The notes: a model not told the origin generated them from the letters alone. DNA of 64,000 nt from Mesomycoplasma conjunctivae (GCF_000026765.1 NC_012806.1:763743-827742); one strand, 5' to 3'. Positions 39,881 through 50,348 are shown, counted from the stretch's first letter. Made by a program: numbers and translations.

Positions 39881-39920
39881 AAAAGCCCAACATAGCAAAA
39901 TAGAACTATGTTGGGCTTTT
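39881..39920. terminator. Strong bidirectional terminator
   Basis: A perfect 15-base stem AAAAGCCCAACATAG / CTATGTTGGGCTTTT around a 10-base loop, between the convergent 48-residue-protein gene and rpmB. Confidence 0.92.
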
Positions 39921-39923
39921 AAA

Positions 39924-40118
39924 TTAAATGTGGCCTTGCTTGCGTAAAGTTTTTTTAGTTTTAGCACTAACTTTTAGTTTGATTTTTTGACCACTACTTG
40001 TTGTTATCACAACTTTTTGAAGGTTTAAATTAAATTTTCTTTTGGTTGCATTTAATGCATGTGAACGGTTGTTACCGCTTAAAGGTCCTTTAAAAGTTAA
40101 ATCGTCTCTACGTGCCAT
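39924..40118 (-). CDS. rpmB: 50S ribosomal protein L28
   Basis: 64 residues of basic protein, starting [20 protein letters not shown], the typical L28 N-terminus, and ending KTLRKQGHI. No zinc-binding cysteines, so it is the C-minus form. It lies 3 bases after rplT on the same strand. Confidence 0.95.
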   Translation of the reverse strand: MARRDDLTFKGPLSGNNRSHALNATKRKFNLNLQKVVITTSSGQKIKLKVSAKTKKTLRKQGHI

Positions 40119-40121
40119 ATT

Positions 40122-40496
40122 TTAATCTCTTTCTTTTGCTACTTTATTTTTTGCATCACGTGCTAATTTAACAATTTGTGCAAAAGCTTCTTCGTGATGA
40201 ATTGCTAATTCAGACAACATTTTTCTATTAATATCAATTTCTGCAAGTTTAATACCATTCATTAATTGTGAATATGTCATCCCATAATTGCGGGAAGCGG
40301 CATTAATTCTACTAATTCAAAGTTTACGAAAATCTCTTTTAACTTGTTTACGGTCACGAAATGCGTAAGTTCATGATTTTACAACTGCTTGTTTTGCAAC
40401 TTTGTAACCTATGGATTTATGACCTCAATAACCTTTAGCTAATTTGAGTCATTTTTTTCTTCTTTGTCTAGTAACTGTACCACCTTTTACTCTCAT
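40122..40496 (-). CDS. rplT: 50S ribosomal protein L20
   Basis: 124 residues, starting [25 protein letters not shown]; both Trp codons here are TGA. The L20 core [20 protein letters not shown] is present. It is an early 23S rRNA-binding assembly protein and, in Firmicutes, the repressor of the infC-rpmI-rplT operon. It ends 3 bases before rpmB. Confidence 0.97.
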
Positions 40497-40516
40497 AATA
40501 AGTCTCCTTTAATTGA

Positions 40517-40711
40517 TTATATTAAGTCTTTAATTCTTTTAAAGTCTGAAGAGTGTTGTGTTGTTGCTTTTCGAGACTGTCTTTTTTGTTTGGTTGATTT
40601 ACTTTGTGCTAAATGTGAGCGATAAGCATGTTTGTGTTTAATTTTTCCAGATGCAGTTACTTTAATTCTTTTAGTAATTGCTGATTTGGTTTTAGATTTA
40701 ATTTTAGGCAT
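40517..40711 (-). CDS. rpmI: 50S ribosomal protein L35
   Basis: 64 residues from [18 protein letters not shown], the family N-terminus. The frame is open for nine more codons upstream, but those overlap infC and do not fit the family. It overlaps the end of infC by 8 bases, in the usual infC-rpmI-rplT order. Confidence 0.96.
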   Translation of the reverse strand: MPKIKSKTKSAITKRIKVTASGKIKHKHAYRSHLAQSKSTKQKRQSRKATTQHSSDFKRIKDLI

Positions 40712-41360
40712 CTTGATTTTCTCGCATTTCTTTTTCAATTTCTAACAATTCTTTAAGTTGTTTTGAAGAGGTGATTTTTGGAATTTTTTTCTTGTCTCTT
40801 TCAAGGTGCATATTTAAAAAATTACCACTTTGATTAACTTCTTTGCTTTGTTTTGCAATGAATTTTACTTCTTCAAAAAATGAGTCAAGAACTTGTTTTC
40901 CTTGCTCAATTTTAGTAATTTCTCGCCCGCGGAAACGTAGTGCAACTTTGACACGATCTCCATCTAGTAAGAATTCTTTGGCTTTTTTGGCTTTAATTTT
41001 AATATCTTGTAAATTAATATTAAAGGATATTCGAATTTCGCGATTATTAGTAAAAGATTGCTTTTCTTTTTCAAGTTTTTTCTTTTTCTTACTATCATAA
41101 CGAAACTTACCATAATCAAGAATTTTAGCAACAGGGATTTTGACAACTTTTTCATCGTCTTCTTTATCTTTTATCTCTTTAATGGCAATCAAAACTAAAT
41201 CCATACCTTTATTTTTGGCCATTTTTACAGCTTCATCTGTTGACATTTTTCCTATTTTTTCATTATCAGAATCAATAACAAAAACAAAAGGGAAACGGAT
41301 ATTTTCATTAATTTGATGTTCTTGAGTTGGTTTTGAACGAGAAAAATTTTTTAAGTTCAA
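40704..41360 (-). CDS. infC: Translation initiation factor IF-3
   Basis: 218 residues if started at TTG 41360. It carries the IF3 N-domain ([29 protein letters not shown]) and C-domain ([27 protein letters not shown]). The C-terminus is extended by about 30 charged residues. No ATG precedes the conserved N-terminus. The codon before TTG is ATA (41363-41361), which lies 8 bases after AAGGAG and is an equally good start. Rare IF3 starts are used for autoregulation in other bacteria. Confidence 0.95.
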   Translation of the reverse strand: MNLKNFSRSKPTQEHQINENIRFPFVFVIDSDNEKIGKMSTDEAVKMAKNKGMDLVLIAIKEIKDKEDDEKVVKIPVAKILDYGKFRYDSKKKKKLEKEKQSFTNNREIRISFNINLQDIKIKAKKAKEFLLDGDRVKVALRFRGREITKIEQGKQVLDSFFEEVKFIAKQSKEVNQSGNFLNMHLERDKKKIPKITSSKQLKELLEIEKEMRENQDA

Positions 41361-41411
41361 TATAAAACTTTCTCCTTAAATTTTATTCATCTCTCAATCA
41401 TAAAATAAAAA

Positions 41412-41429
41412 AAGCGATATGAATCGCTT
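41412..41429 (-). terminator. Attenuator hairpin in the infC leader
   Basis: On the minus strand AAGCGAT-TCAT-ATCGCTT is followed by TTTTTTATTTT. It is a complete intrinsic terminator inside the leader, about 50 bases before infC, so readthrough must be regulated. Confidence 0.85.
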
Positions 41430-41525
41430 AATTGACAAAATATATTTTAAATATTGTCAGGCTGAACCTACAGTCATTTGACCATCAGGTGAGAGCGAAT
41501 CTTCTTTCTGCAATATAAAATTGCT
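41430..41525 (-). ncRNA. infC-rpmI-rplT leader (L20/IF3-type) upstream of the attenuator
   Basis: The leader of about 160 bases follows a TATAAT box (41537-41532). It is GC-richer than the flanks and includes CTCTCACCTGATGG and GACTGTAGGTTCAGCCTGAC, then GACAA...TTGTC, which can pair just before the terminator. The operon position and the terminator fit an L20-responsive attenuation leader. It is not verified against the known L20 leader model. Confidence 0.6.
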
Positions 41526-41587
41526 ATAAATATTATAATATATTTAACTTTTTTTAAAAGCAAAAACCTTAAATTTATAACGCGAAA

Positions 41588-42151
41588 TTATTTTTTCTTT
41601 TTCCCATGACAAGCGCGACATCTTGCTTGATATTCTTCACTGTCACCGATAAATGTTTGTTCTTTAGAGTTTATTATTCGTGCACTTGTGGTAGCTGCTC
41701 TTTTACAAATATTGCAAATGGCTTGTAATTTGGTTACACTTTCAGCTAGTGCCATTAATTGGGGTAGTGGGCCAAAAGGATTTCGAGCATAATCTTGATC
41801 AAGGCCACTAGCAATTACTCGAATACCTTTATTTGCTAAATCATCTAGATATTTGATGATTTCATTTTCAAAAAATTGAATTTCATCAACAGCTATTGCT
41901 TGATAATCGCCTTGTTCAAAAAGTGCTTTAATTTCTTGTGTATCCTGAACATTAAATGTGGGAATACGAGCACCTGATCGCGAAACAATTTCATGAGTTG
42001 TTCAGCGATCATCAATTTTAGGTTTAACCACTAAAGTGTTGATATTTGCATAAGAAAGTGTTCGCACACGCTTAATTAGCTCATCAGATTTGCCAGAAAA
42101 CATCGGCCCAGTAATTACTTCAATGATACCTTCAAAAAATTTTTTATACAT
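41588..42151 (-). CDS. tdk: Thymidine kinase
   Basis: 187 residues. The P-loop [19 protein letters not shown], the DEIQFF Walker [19 protein letters not shown] lasso segment and zinc cysteines (CNICKR and CRACHG) define type II thymidine kinase. It salvages thymidine to dTMP, matching the nucleoside ABC transporter encoded upstream on the same strand. The Trp in DDRWTTHE is TGA. Confidence 0.97.
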
Positions 42152-42221
42152 CAATTTAGCCTTTCTTAGTTTGTTTTTTGTTCGCTCTTATAAGTGTATA
42201 ACAAAAATGTATAAAAACAAT

Positions 42222-43151
42222 TTATTTTAAAGATTTATCATAAGGGATACCTAAAAACTTAGGTGCAAAATCACGTTTAGAACTAATAGCAAGAACAATT
42301 AATGTGATTAAATAAGGGCTAATGTAAATAATGTTGGAATAATCTCTTAATGCTTCAAAGACCCCAGTTCCAGTTCCAATATTAATAGAAAGAGAATATA
42401 AGAAAGAAAATAGTAATGCTGCACCAACAATAGGAAGGGTTTTTCAACGTCCCATAATTAAAATAATCAAGGATAAAAAGCCTAAACCACCGACATTGCC
42501 AACAAAAGTTGATGTTGCATATTGAAAGTAAATACCTCCTGCTAAACCAGCAATAAAACCAGAAATTAAAACCCCGATTCATTTAATTTTATTCACATTG
42601 ATTCCAGCAGCAGCAGCAGCATGGGGATTTTCACCAACAGCAGCAAAATGAAGTCCTCATCTAGATTTTTTAAAGACGATATAAATAACTACTATCATTG
42701 CTAAAGTTAGAAATAATTTAAATGAAATGATATTAGTTCAATCATTTTGGATATCAGCTCCAACTGTGAGCTCATTAACTGGTGAGTTAAATTTTTGTTG
42801 ATTAACACCAAAAATTTTAATAAAAATAACTGAAATTGCAACCGCTAATAAATTCATAGCCACACCAGAAATGATGTGATTTCCCTTTAATTTTATAGTG
42901 ATAAAGCCGTGTAAGACTGCAAAAAGAGCAGTCAAAGTTGCACTAAAAGGTAAAAGAAAAAGTTGCATTCACATTGAAGGATTTTGGATTTGTTGACCTA
43001 GTAAACCATAGAAAGTAGCTCCTATAATCATCATCCCGTCAATTGCAATATTAACAGTTCCGGATTTTTCACTAAAGAAACCGGCAAAGGCACCAATTAG
43101 TAGTACACAAAAGAAGACTATAAAATATGTAATTATTGGAATTATAACCAT
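42222..43151 (-). CDS. Nucleoside-type ABC transporter permease 2
   Basis: 309 residues with eight to ten membrane segments. GKNHI-like KLKGNHIISGVAMNLLA and AVGENPHAAAAAGINVNK are the conserved features of BPD_transp_2 permeases of the Bmp/Nup nucleoside or sugar class. It overlaps the stop of permease 1 by one base (TAATG). With the adjacent ATPase and Bmp lipoprotein it forms a full importer, most likely of nucleosides. Several Trp codons are TGA. Confidence 0.9.
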
Positions 43152-44836
43152 TATAAGTCCTTTCTTGTTTTAGATTTTTTTATTATTTTGTCTTTAAAAG
43201 AGCAACTAAAATTAGCGTTTTCTTTAATTAATTTTGCTCTAATTGATAGAAAATTCCTTCTATTTTCAGCAATTTTTTGTTTATGTAAGTTGAAATTATT
43301 TTTTAAATCATAATAACCAAGATCTTTTAGTTTTTGGTTACTTTCTCTGCGATAAAGTGCAAGTTTTTCAAAATATTGCAACTTTTCATCAGTTGTGCTA
43401 TTCTTATTTAAGACAAGTGAAAAGTTATTTTTAATGTCTTTTTTAATTATTTTTCATTTATCTTTTAAATTAGATATATTAGATTTTGCAATCTTTTTTT
43501 CAACAAAATATAGCTGAATTTGCCAAATCTGAATTTTTATATATTTAGCAAGAATAGAAGAACTATTTTCATCAAAATCATTGATGTAATGAGTGAGTTT
43601 TTTTGTTAAAAATTCTTGTTTTTCGTATAAATTTATAGGTTTTACGAGTTTTTGTTTTTTTAGTACTTGATCTAATTTTTTAATACTTTGTTTACCAAAA
43701 TACCTTTTTGTTTTTCACAAAATCAACAACTCTTTTAATTTAGCAATAGGTTTAAAATCTAAAAAGATAGTAGAAATTGCTGAAAGATATATGATAAGAC
43801 CAACAAAAACTTGTGAAGTTTGGCTATCTAAACCAGAATAACCAAAAACTTGCAAGGAAGAAGAACCAAAATAAATAATTGAATAGAAAAGTGAAGAAAA
43901 AATTATTCCAATTGGTGAATTAAATGCTAATAGAGAAACTAAAATAGTATTAAAACCTTCTGGAAGTGGTCCTGAATCTAAAAACATATTTTGTTTATTA
44001 AAAACATATCATAAAAATCCACCAACACCAGCTAGCATTCCTGAAAAACCCATAGTGTAAATAATAACTTTCTTTTCAGAAATACCACTATAGAGTGCAA
44101 CATTTTTATTTTGACCTATAATTTTAATTTTTAATCCAATGTTTGTTTTTTCAACAACAAATCATATTCCTAAAATAGCTATAATAATTAAAACTAAAAT
44201 TAAAATTGCAAAGCCAGAAGTGTTGTAAAAAGAAGAACTAAAAGCTGGATCATTAATACTAATTGAAGTATTTGGTGAACTATTGTTAAAAAACTCAAAT
44301 TTATCAGATTTTATTTCTATAAAAAATTTAGAAATATAGTAAATAATTCAATTGATGAGAATAGTTGATATAACCTCGTTGGTTCTAAAATAAACCTTAA
44401 GAATACCTACAACTGTCCCAATCAGAGCACTGGAACTAATACCAATTATAGCTCCTAAAAATAGTCGGCTATGAACACTCAAATTCTTCAAATTAAACAT
44501 AATAAGAAGAGAAAACAAGCCTGAAATCATCATTTGACCAGGAATACCTATGTTAAACAAACCAGCTTTAAAAGCTACTCCGACACCTACACTAGCCACT
44601 AAAAAAACTACTAAAGTTAAAACAAAATTTCTTTGTTGAAAAGGAGAAAAAGCAATATCAAAAATCATTTGTTTAAAGACCAGGAAAGGATTATAACCAA
44701 AAGATCCGATAAAAATAGAGGAAAGAATTAAGCCAAAAAATATAGCTCATAAAGAAGAATATATTTTTTGAATAGCGGTTTTTTGTGTATAACCAAAGTG
44801 AAATTTTTTAAACTTGGTTAAAAAATTATTGCTCAT
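43151..44836 (-). CDS. Nucleoside-type ABC transporter permease 1 with long cytosolic tail
   Basis: 561 residues. The first 370 or so form a permease (FKAGLFNIGIPGQMMISGLF, RTNEVISTILIN, IGQNKNVALYSGIS). The rest, about 190 residues from KTKRYFGKQSIKKLDQVL on, is hydrophilic, Lys-rich and probably helical or coiled-coil, an extension not typical of this family at about 350 residues. It overlaps the ATPase gene by 11 bases. The TGA near 43713 that precedes the extension is Trp; a TGA-stop reading would remove the tail. Confidence 0.88.
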
Positions 44837-46355
44837 AAATACCTCCCATTAATAATCCGATTTGATTTCGATCAATTTCATTTCTTTTAAATTTTTTACT
44901 TATTTGTCCTTTATTCATAACAATAATTGAATCGGCTAGTGACAATACTTCATCAAGTTCAAAAGAAATTAATAAAATTGTTTTATTTTGTTTTTTTTCT
45001 TGCAAAATTGCTTCGTGAATTAAGTTAATTGCTCCAATATCAAGCCCCCGTGTAGGTTGAATTATAACTAAAATTTCATGTGGCGATAACATCTCACGAG
45101 CAACTACAGCTTTTTGCTGATTTCCACCAGAGAGCAAACGAATATTTTTAATTCCTTGCTCGTCACCTCTTACATCAAATTCTTTAACCATTTTCTTATA
45201 AAATGATTTTACAGCTTGTGGCTTTATATAACTATGTTTGATAAATTCTTTACTATTTAGGCTTCTTAGTATTGAATTATCTAAATTATTCATATCTAAA
45301 ACAACGCCATATTTGTGTCGATCTCCAGGAACATAAGAGATTAAATCTTTTCTTTTGGCAACACTTAAATGGGTTAACTCAATAGGTTGGTTGTCTGAAT
45401 CATAAGCAATTATCTTACCTGAGTTTGGTTTAATAATACCATTGATGACAAACTCAAGCTCTTCTTGACCATTACCTTCAATTCCAGCAATTGCTAAAAT
45501 TTCACCTTTATAAATATCAAAGGAAATATTGGAAATTTCCTTATGATGTTTAGCAGAAATATTTTCTAAAGAAAGTCCGATTTGACTAAAATTGTTATCT
45601 TGATTATTTTTGGCCATAACTACTTTTTGACCAACCATTGCAGTTGATAAATCTTCAATTTCAATGTTTTCTAGTGAATCAAAAGTAGTGACAACTTTAC
45701 CATGACGCAGCACAGTGGCACTATCAGCAACAGATTTGACTTCATTTAGCTTATGGGAAATAAAAATAATAGTTTTACCATTTTGCACAAAAACTTTTAA
45801 AATTTGCAAAAAAGCTTCAATTTCTTGTGGATTTAAAACCGCAGTTGGCTCATCAAAAATTAAAATTTCAGCATCTCGATATAATACTTTTAAAATTTCA
45901 ATTTTCTGTTGTGTGGCAACATTGGCATCCGCAGTTTTTTGATTTAAATCAAAATGAAGTGAATACTTATCTTGTAAAATTTCTATTTTAGTTTTAGCAG
46001 TTTGAAAATCTATAAAACCTTTGTTATGAATTTCGTTTCCTAAAATGATATTTTCTAAATTAGTATAATCACCTACTAATTTAAAATGTTGGTGTACCAT
46101 CCCTATTCCTAATTCACCAGCTTCATTTGGATTGTTAATAAAAGAATTAACTCCATAAATTTTAATAACTCCTGAATCTAGTGTATAAATTCCGAATAAA
46201 GAAGACATTAAAGTTGATTTTCCAGCCCCGTTCTCACCTATAATTGCATGAATTGTATTATGTTTAATTTTAATATTAATGTTATCGTTGGCATAAAATT
46301 CACCAAATTTTTTGGTTGCATTTATAAACTCAATCGCATAATGTGTATTATTCAT
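44826..46355 (-). CDS. Nucleoside-type ABC transporter, dual ATP-binding protein
   Basis: 509 residues with two ABC modules. The first has Walker A GENGAGKST (residues 40-48) and DEPTAVL, but its signature (VATQQKIEIL) is degenerate. The second lacks a canonical P-loop (GIEGNGQEEL) but has a perfect LSGGNQQKAVVAREM signature and IQPTRGLDIG. One hybrid site is therefore expected to hydrolyse ATP, as in RbsA/NupA-type proteins. No TGA interrupts it. The start is in the RBS context of MNNTHYAIEF. Confidence 0.93.
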   Translation of the reverse strand: MNNTHYAIEFINATKKFGEFYANDNINIKIKHNTIHAIIGENGAGKSTLMSSLFGIYTLDSGVIKIYGVNSFINNPNEAGELGIGMVHQHFKLVGDYTNLENIILGNEIHNKGFIDFQTAKTKIEILQDKYSLHFDLNQKTADANVATQQKIEILKVLYRDAEILIFDEPTAVLNPQEIEAFLQILKVFVQNGKTIIFISHKLNEVKSVADSATVLRHGKVVTTFDSLENIEIEDLSTAMVGQKVVMAKNNQDNNFSQIGLSLENISAKHHKEISNISFDIYKGEILAIAGIEGNGQEELEFVINGIIKPNSGKIIAYDSDNQPIELTHLSVAKRKDLISYVPGDRHKYGVVLDMNNLDNSILRSLNSKEFIKHSYIKPQAVKSFYKKMVKEFDVRGDEQGIKNIRLLSGGNQQKAVVAREMLSPHEILVIIQPTRGLDIGAINLIHEAILQEKKQNKTILLISFELDEVLSLADSIIVMNKGQISKKFKRNEIDRNQIGLLMGGIYEQ

Positions 46356-46375
46356 ATTACAAAATTACTAATGAA

Positions 46376-46408
46376 AATAAAATTCTGGAATTAAACCAGA
46401 ATTTTATT
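46376..46408. terminator. Hairpin between the Bmp lipoprotein and the ABC genes
   Basis: A perfect 13-base stem AATAAAATTCTGG / CCAGAATTTTATT around a 7-base loop, 13 bases after the lipoprotein stop. It would let the binding protein be made in excess of the ATPase and permeases by partial termination. Confidence 0.75.
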
Positions 46409-46420
46409 ATAATAGCGATA

Positions 46421-47770
46421 TTATTTGTTAATTTCCTGTATCAATTCACTGAGAATGGTTGAGCCTTGTCCAGGGGTAGCTGTTTTGATTTTTAAGGTAG
46501 TTTTAACTTCGGATTCTTTTGAATTAGTTAGTTGTTTAAATTTGTCAACAGCTTTTTTAATTGAAGCTTCAGCTAAAGTTTTATCATCACCTGTTAGAGC
46601 ATTTGGAGAAACATTGGTAAATAAGTCGTGGTAACCTAATTTAACAACACCATTTTTAGAATTAAATTGAAATCCACCAAGTAATTTGGATTCATTTTCT
46701 TTAGTAAATAAAGCAGTTGCTACTTGGAAAATAGAGGTTCCTAAACCTTTTTCAACTGAGGTGAAGAATTTTTCTGATTCTCCTGCACCTTTGAAAGTTT
46801 TAGATTGATCTACATCAACACCAATGACATATTTATCTGATTTTCCCTTAATTGCGTTTAGTACATTTTGAGTTTGTGGACCTGCTGCGGGGAAGATGAT
46901 AGTTGGATCACCAGCATTTGAAATTGAAGAAATTTTAGTTACTGATTCAGCAGCTGAAGCATTAAAACCAGTGGTAAGATCAATTGTTGATGAACTTACT
47001 TTAGTTTTTTTGCTTGCATTTTCTTCATTGTAAGCTTTAACCCCTGTTAAAAATCCAACAATGAAATCAGTAACAGCTGGGAAATCACCACCACCAAATG
47101 ATGTTAATTTTCTTTTATTTTCATCATTTGGATATTTAGCTGCTAGAAAATCAGCAGCTGCATATCCGGCAATTCATGCACCTTCTTCAACATTATATTG
47201 AATTGAGATCATTCTTCCGTTTGGAATTGAGCTGTCCGTTGCTTGTGCTCAGTCAATTCCAATAATTATAATGTTTTTAGTTTTAAAGCTTTCAAGGTTA
47301 TTACCCTGTTTTAATCAGGTTTCGATTGCATTACCATGTTGGAATCCTGAAAGAACTCATACATTTGCTTCAGTAACTAGTAAACTAGTATATGTTTGTG
47401 ATAGGTTAGCTGTTGCAAAATCAATGTGTCTTTGTTTTGCGTTGTCTTTAGTTAAGGACACAAATTTTTTGATTGCTTCAAAACTTGATTGATTAAATGA
47501 GCCATCAAAAACTGTTCCATCGGCAGTAACCAATGCAAAATTAGTTTTGAAATGTTTGTTATTATCTTGGGCTGTAGTTTCAATTTTAGCTTTGTTATCT
47601 TGAGCTAATTTATCAACAGCTGGTTGGGAAAATCCTGTTCCTTGATCTTGAGTAGCGCCTTCTTTTTCCTTAGAAGGTGTTTGATTATTAGGAGTTCCAC
47701 ACGCTACTAGTGCAATTCCACTTAGAGGGACTAGTAGACCTAGTCCAAAAAATTTTTTAATTTTTTTCAT
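46421..47770 (-). CDS. BMP-family substrate-binding lipoprotein
   Basis: 449 residues from MKKIKKFFGLGLLVPLSG. The signal peptide ends in the lipobox ALVAC, giving a diacylated surface lipoprotein. The mature part has a linker rich in Gln, Thr and Lys and then the BMP (basic membrane protein) fold: FNQSSFEAIKKF, IIIIGIDWAQ, ISIQYNVEEGAWIAGYAA, GGGDFPAVTDFIVGF, IIFPAAGPQTQNVL and YVIGVDVDQS. It captures nucleosides for the downstream ATPase and permeases. The hairpin after it supports higher expression. Confidence 0.93.
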
Positions 47771-47914
47771 CTGTTCTCTTTCCATAAACTAATTTAATAT
47801 ATTCTTATTTTACAATAAAAAACCTGCAATTTCAAAATAAATAGCAACTTTTTCAATTTTTGAATTTTTTGACAAAAAATAGCAAATTTATTTTGATAAT
47901 TTTTTAAATTTAAA

Positions 47915-47937
47915 AAACACCAATTAGCATGGTGTTT
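47915..47937 (-). terminator. Terminator after ppa
   Basis: AAACACCA and TGGTGTTT pair around a 7-base loop; a T run follows on the minus strand, 18 bases beyond the ppa stop. Confidence 0.75.
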
Positions 47938-47954
47938 AAATATTCATTGAATTT

Positions 47955-48506
47955 TTATAAATATTTTTCAGGATGAAGTTGTCTCATTTTTGAAATAAAA
48001 TCTTTTTTTTCTAAATGACTATATTTGTCATAAAGTTGTCTACATTCTTTCAACTCTTGTAGAGCTCATTCTGTGTTTTGAAATCCAGAAACACTTGTAA
48101 TACCAACTCTTTTTCAATTTTTGTAATTGGAAAAAAAGTATCTAACACTATCTAGTCATTCTTGTGGAAGATCTTCTAATTTTTGTATGTGATCAAAACG
48201 GTAGTCATCGTGGTGAATAGCAATTAATTTAGTGTCTATCTCGCCATCATCAATCATTTGCATCGCGCCTACTATTCTAGCTTGTAAACGCACACCAGGC
48301 ATAAAAGATTGATTGGAATAAACTAAAACATCTAGCTCGTCGCCATCTCAATCTAGTGTTGATTCTATAGAACCATAATTTGCTGGATAAACAAATTCAC
48401 CTCTTAAAATACGATCAACTACAAGTTTTTGGCTTTTGCGATCAAACTCATATTTAATGTTTGATTTTGCACTAATTTCAATATCAACATTGATAATATT
48501 GTTCAT
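47955..48506 (-). CDS. ppa: Inorganic pyrophosphatase
   Basis: 183 residues of a family I soluble pyrophosphatase. KYEFD near the N-terminus, [23 protein letters not shown] with the catalytic DGDELDV cluster, and the [18 protein letters not shown] segment are all present. It hydrolyses PPi to pull biosynthesis forward. Several Trp codons are TGA, which fragments the open frame. A terminator follows it. Confidence 0.97.
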
Positions 48507-48515
48507 TATAGCCTC

Positions 48516-49310
48516 CTATTTTTTTAACAAGTCAAGATATCTTAAAGTAGCTAAAAATATTCTTATGGTTGCAAAAAATAAATTTATTCCATATAAGATA
48601 GATAATCTTAACATAATACGATTTAAGTTTTCATCATCAGCATAATTAGCTAAAATGTAACTACCTTGATTTCTGATTTGTCAAAATTGGTAACCAATCA
48701 TTAAAACAGAAATTCCAAAACCTAGCGCTAAATAAATGGTAGTTAAAAGGCTATTAAATACAAAAAGTGAAGTAATACCTATAATAACTTCGACTACAAT
48801 TCCTAATATTAATAGTGGTACTAATTTACCAAAATTAATAATTTTGTAATAACCTAAAAGACCCATAAATATAGTAATTCCGCCTGTTGCAAAAAAAGCA
48901 ATTAAAATATTTGCAGCTTGCCCTCTTGCTATATATTGAGCAAAAACAAAAGGTAAAAAGATGGAATTTGATAGTATTAAAATAAAGTATAAAGTAGCCA
49001 AAACGGCTGTGTGAGGCTTTTGTTTTAAAGCCGTTTTTGATATAAAAAAGAAAATTCCTATATTTAATACAATTGTCACAATAAATATTATTATTAACCT
49101 GATGTCGAGTTTTTTTCCGCCAATACCAACAATATCTAAATACAATTTAAATAATCGTGGTGAGGAAATAATAGCAAAACTTAAAATTGCAATCAAAGCA
49201 ATTGCTGATCCTAGCCACATTAAAGAGTAAGCTAGAAGCTTGTCTGTTTTAATTTTGGTATCTGTTGATACCATGTTGTAAGTTATTCTATTAGATCTAA
49301 AATTTAACAT
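48516..49310 (-). CDS. Bax inhibitor-1/YccA-like membrane protein
   Basis: 264 residues with about seven membrane segments. The N-terminal LAYSLMWLGSAIALIAILSFAI, GGITIFMGLLGYYKIINFGK and the C-terminal NRIMLRLSILYGINLFF region fit the BI-1/YccA/TMBIM layout common in mycoplasmas. No enzymatic motif is visible. The Trp at the break near 48680 is TGA. It ends 9 bases before ppa, probably in the same transcript. Confidence 0.82.
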
Positions 49311-49312
49311 TT

Positions 49313-50155
49313 TTACTTCCTTTCATTAACAACTTTTTTTAATTTTATTAATCAGTGATTTAATCCACCTTTTGTCTTTATTATATTATAGTCTTTTTTT
49401 AAAATATTGGCAATATCTTGTAAGCTATATTCAGGATTTTCTTTTCTAATTTTAAAAAAAGTTAGCTCTTCATTACTAAAACGAAATTCTAAGTTGTTTT
49501 CTTGGATGTAATGAAAATAAGAAATGTGCTTACGAGCAGCTTCGACAAGTCTTTTCGTATTGAAAAAATCAAAATTTACTAATCTATTACTGTTTAGTTT
49601 AAAATCGCGATTTAATCTTGTTTCTTCAAGTTGCCAACTGTGTTCAACAGCGCCTATAATTTGTAAAAAAAAGATAATTTGATCAATTTTTTTTAAGTAA
49701 ATAATATTTTTATTATTTCGTACAATACTGTGAAAATCAACTTCCAAGTTGTTGAGTTTCAAAAGGTTAACAATCTTTTGAAAGCGCTCAAAATTCATAA
49801 AACTAATTTCTAGATGATAAGTTTTAGCTTTTGGACTAGAAGTTGAGCCACCACCTAAAAATAGTCCGGCAAAAAAAGATTGAATGTCAGCTGGTTGGCT
49901 TTCAATATCAACATCTTTTTGTCGAACCACAATTCAGTTTCTATTAGCTTGCGCTCAAAAAAATTGAATATTTTTTGAGCGCAACAATTCTCTTATTGTT
50001 TCAGAAATTATACTTTTATTTAATCTTATTATATATAAGTGTTCATTTTCGAATCTAGAAGATGTAAAAATCAAACCCTGCAATAAAGAAAGTGTTTTTT
50101 TCTTACTTAATTTATTGTTTAGAATTTCTATTTTTACACTTTGGCTAAAACTCAT
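49313..50155 (-). CDS. whiA: WhiA-family DNA-binding protein
   Basis: 280 residues from MSFSQSVKIEILNNKLS. The N-terminal domain resembles LAGLIDADG homing endonucleases but is catalytically dead (SFFAGLFLGGGSTSSPKA). The C-terminal helix-turn-helix includes RLVEAARKHI and EYSLQDIANIL. WhiA is a conserved transcription or chromosome-associated factor; in M. gallisepticum-type mollicutes it is linked to ribosomal protein genes. A TTG at 50176 would add 7 residues but has a poorer context. It ends 2 bases before the next gene's start. Confidence 0.93.
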
Positions 50156-50187
50156 TTTGAACAACCTTTTTTTCAAAAAATAAAAAA

Positions 50188-50288
50188 AAGCAACTTCCTA
50201 TTTTCCTATTTCTAGTATCGTCGGCGTTAAAAGGCTTAACTACTGAGTTCGGAATGGTATCAGGTGATCCCTTTTGCTATCGTTGCTT
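50188..50288 (-). rRNA. rrf: 5S ribosomal RNA, solitary
   Basis: Terminal stem AAGCAAC/GTTGCTT, the highly conserved GATACCATTCCGAACTCAG and AGTTAAGCC segments, and a T run beyond the 3' end. A TATAAT box (50303-50298) lies about 9 bases before the 5' end. No 16S or 23S is adjacent, so it has its own promoter. End positions are good to a few bases. Confidence 0.93.
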
Positions 50289-50297
50289 ATGTACAAT

Positions 50298-50303
50298 ATT
50301 ATA
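50298..50303 (-). promoter_or_regulatory. -10 box of the 5S rRNA gene
   Basis: TATAAT on the minus strand within AGTGTATAATATTG. A TTGGTT 15 bases upstream may serve as a weak -35. Confidence 0.6.
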
Positions 50304-50348
50304 CACTAAAAAAAAATAAACCAAGAAAATTTTTTATTTTTTTTTATA

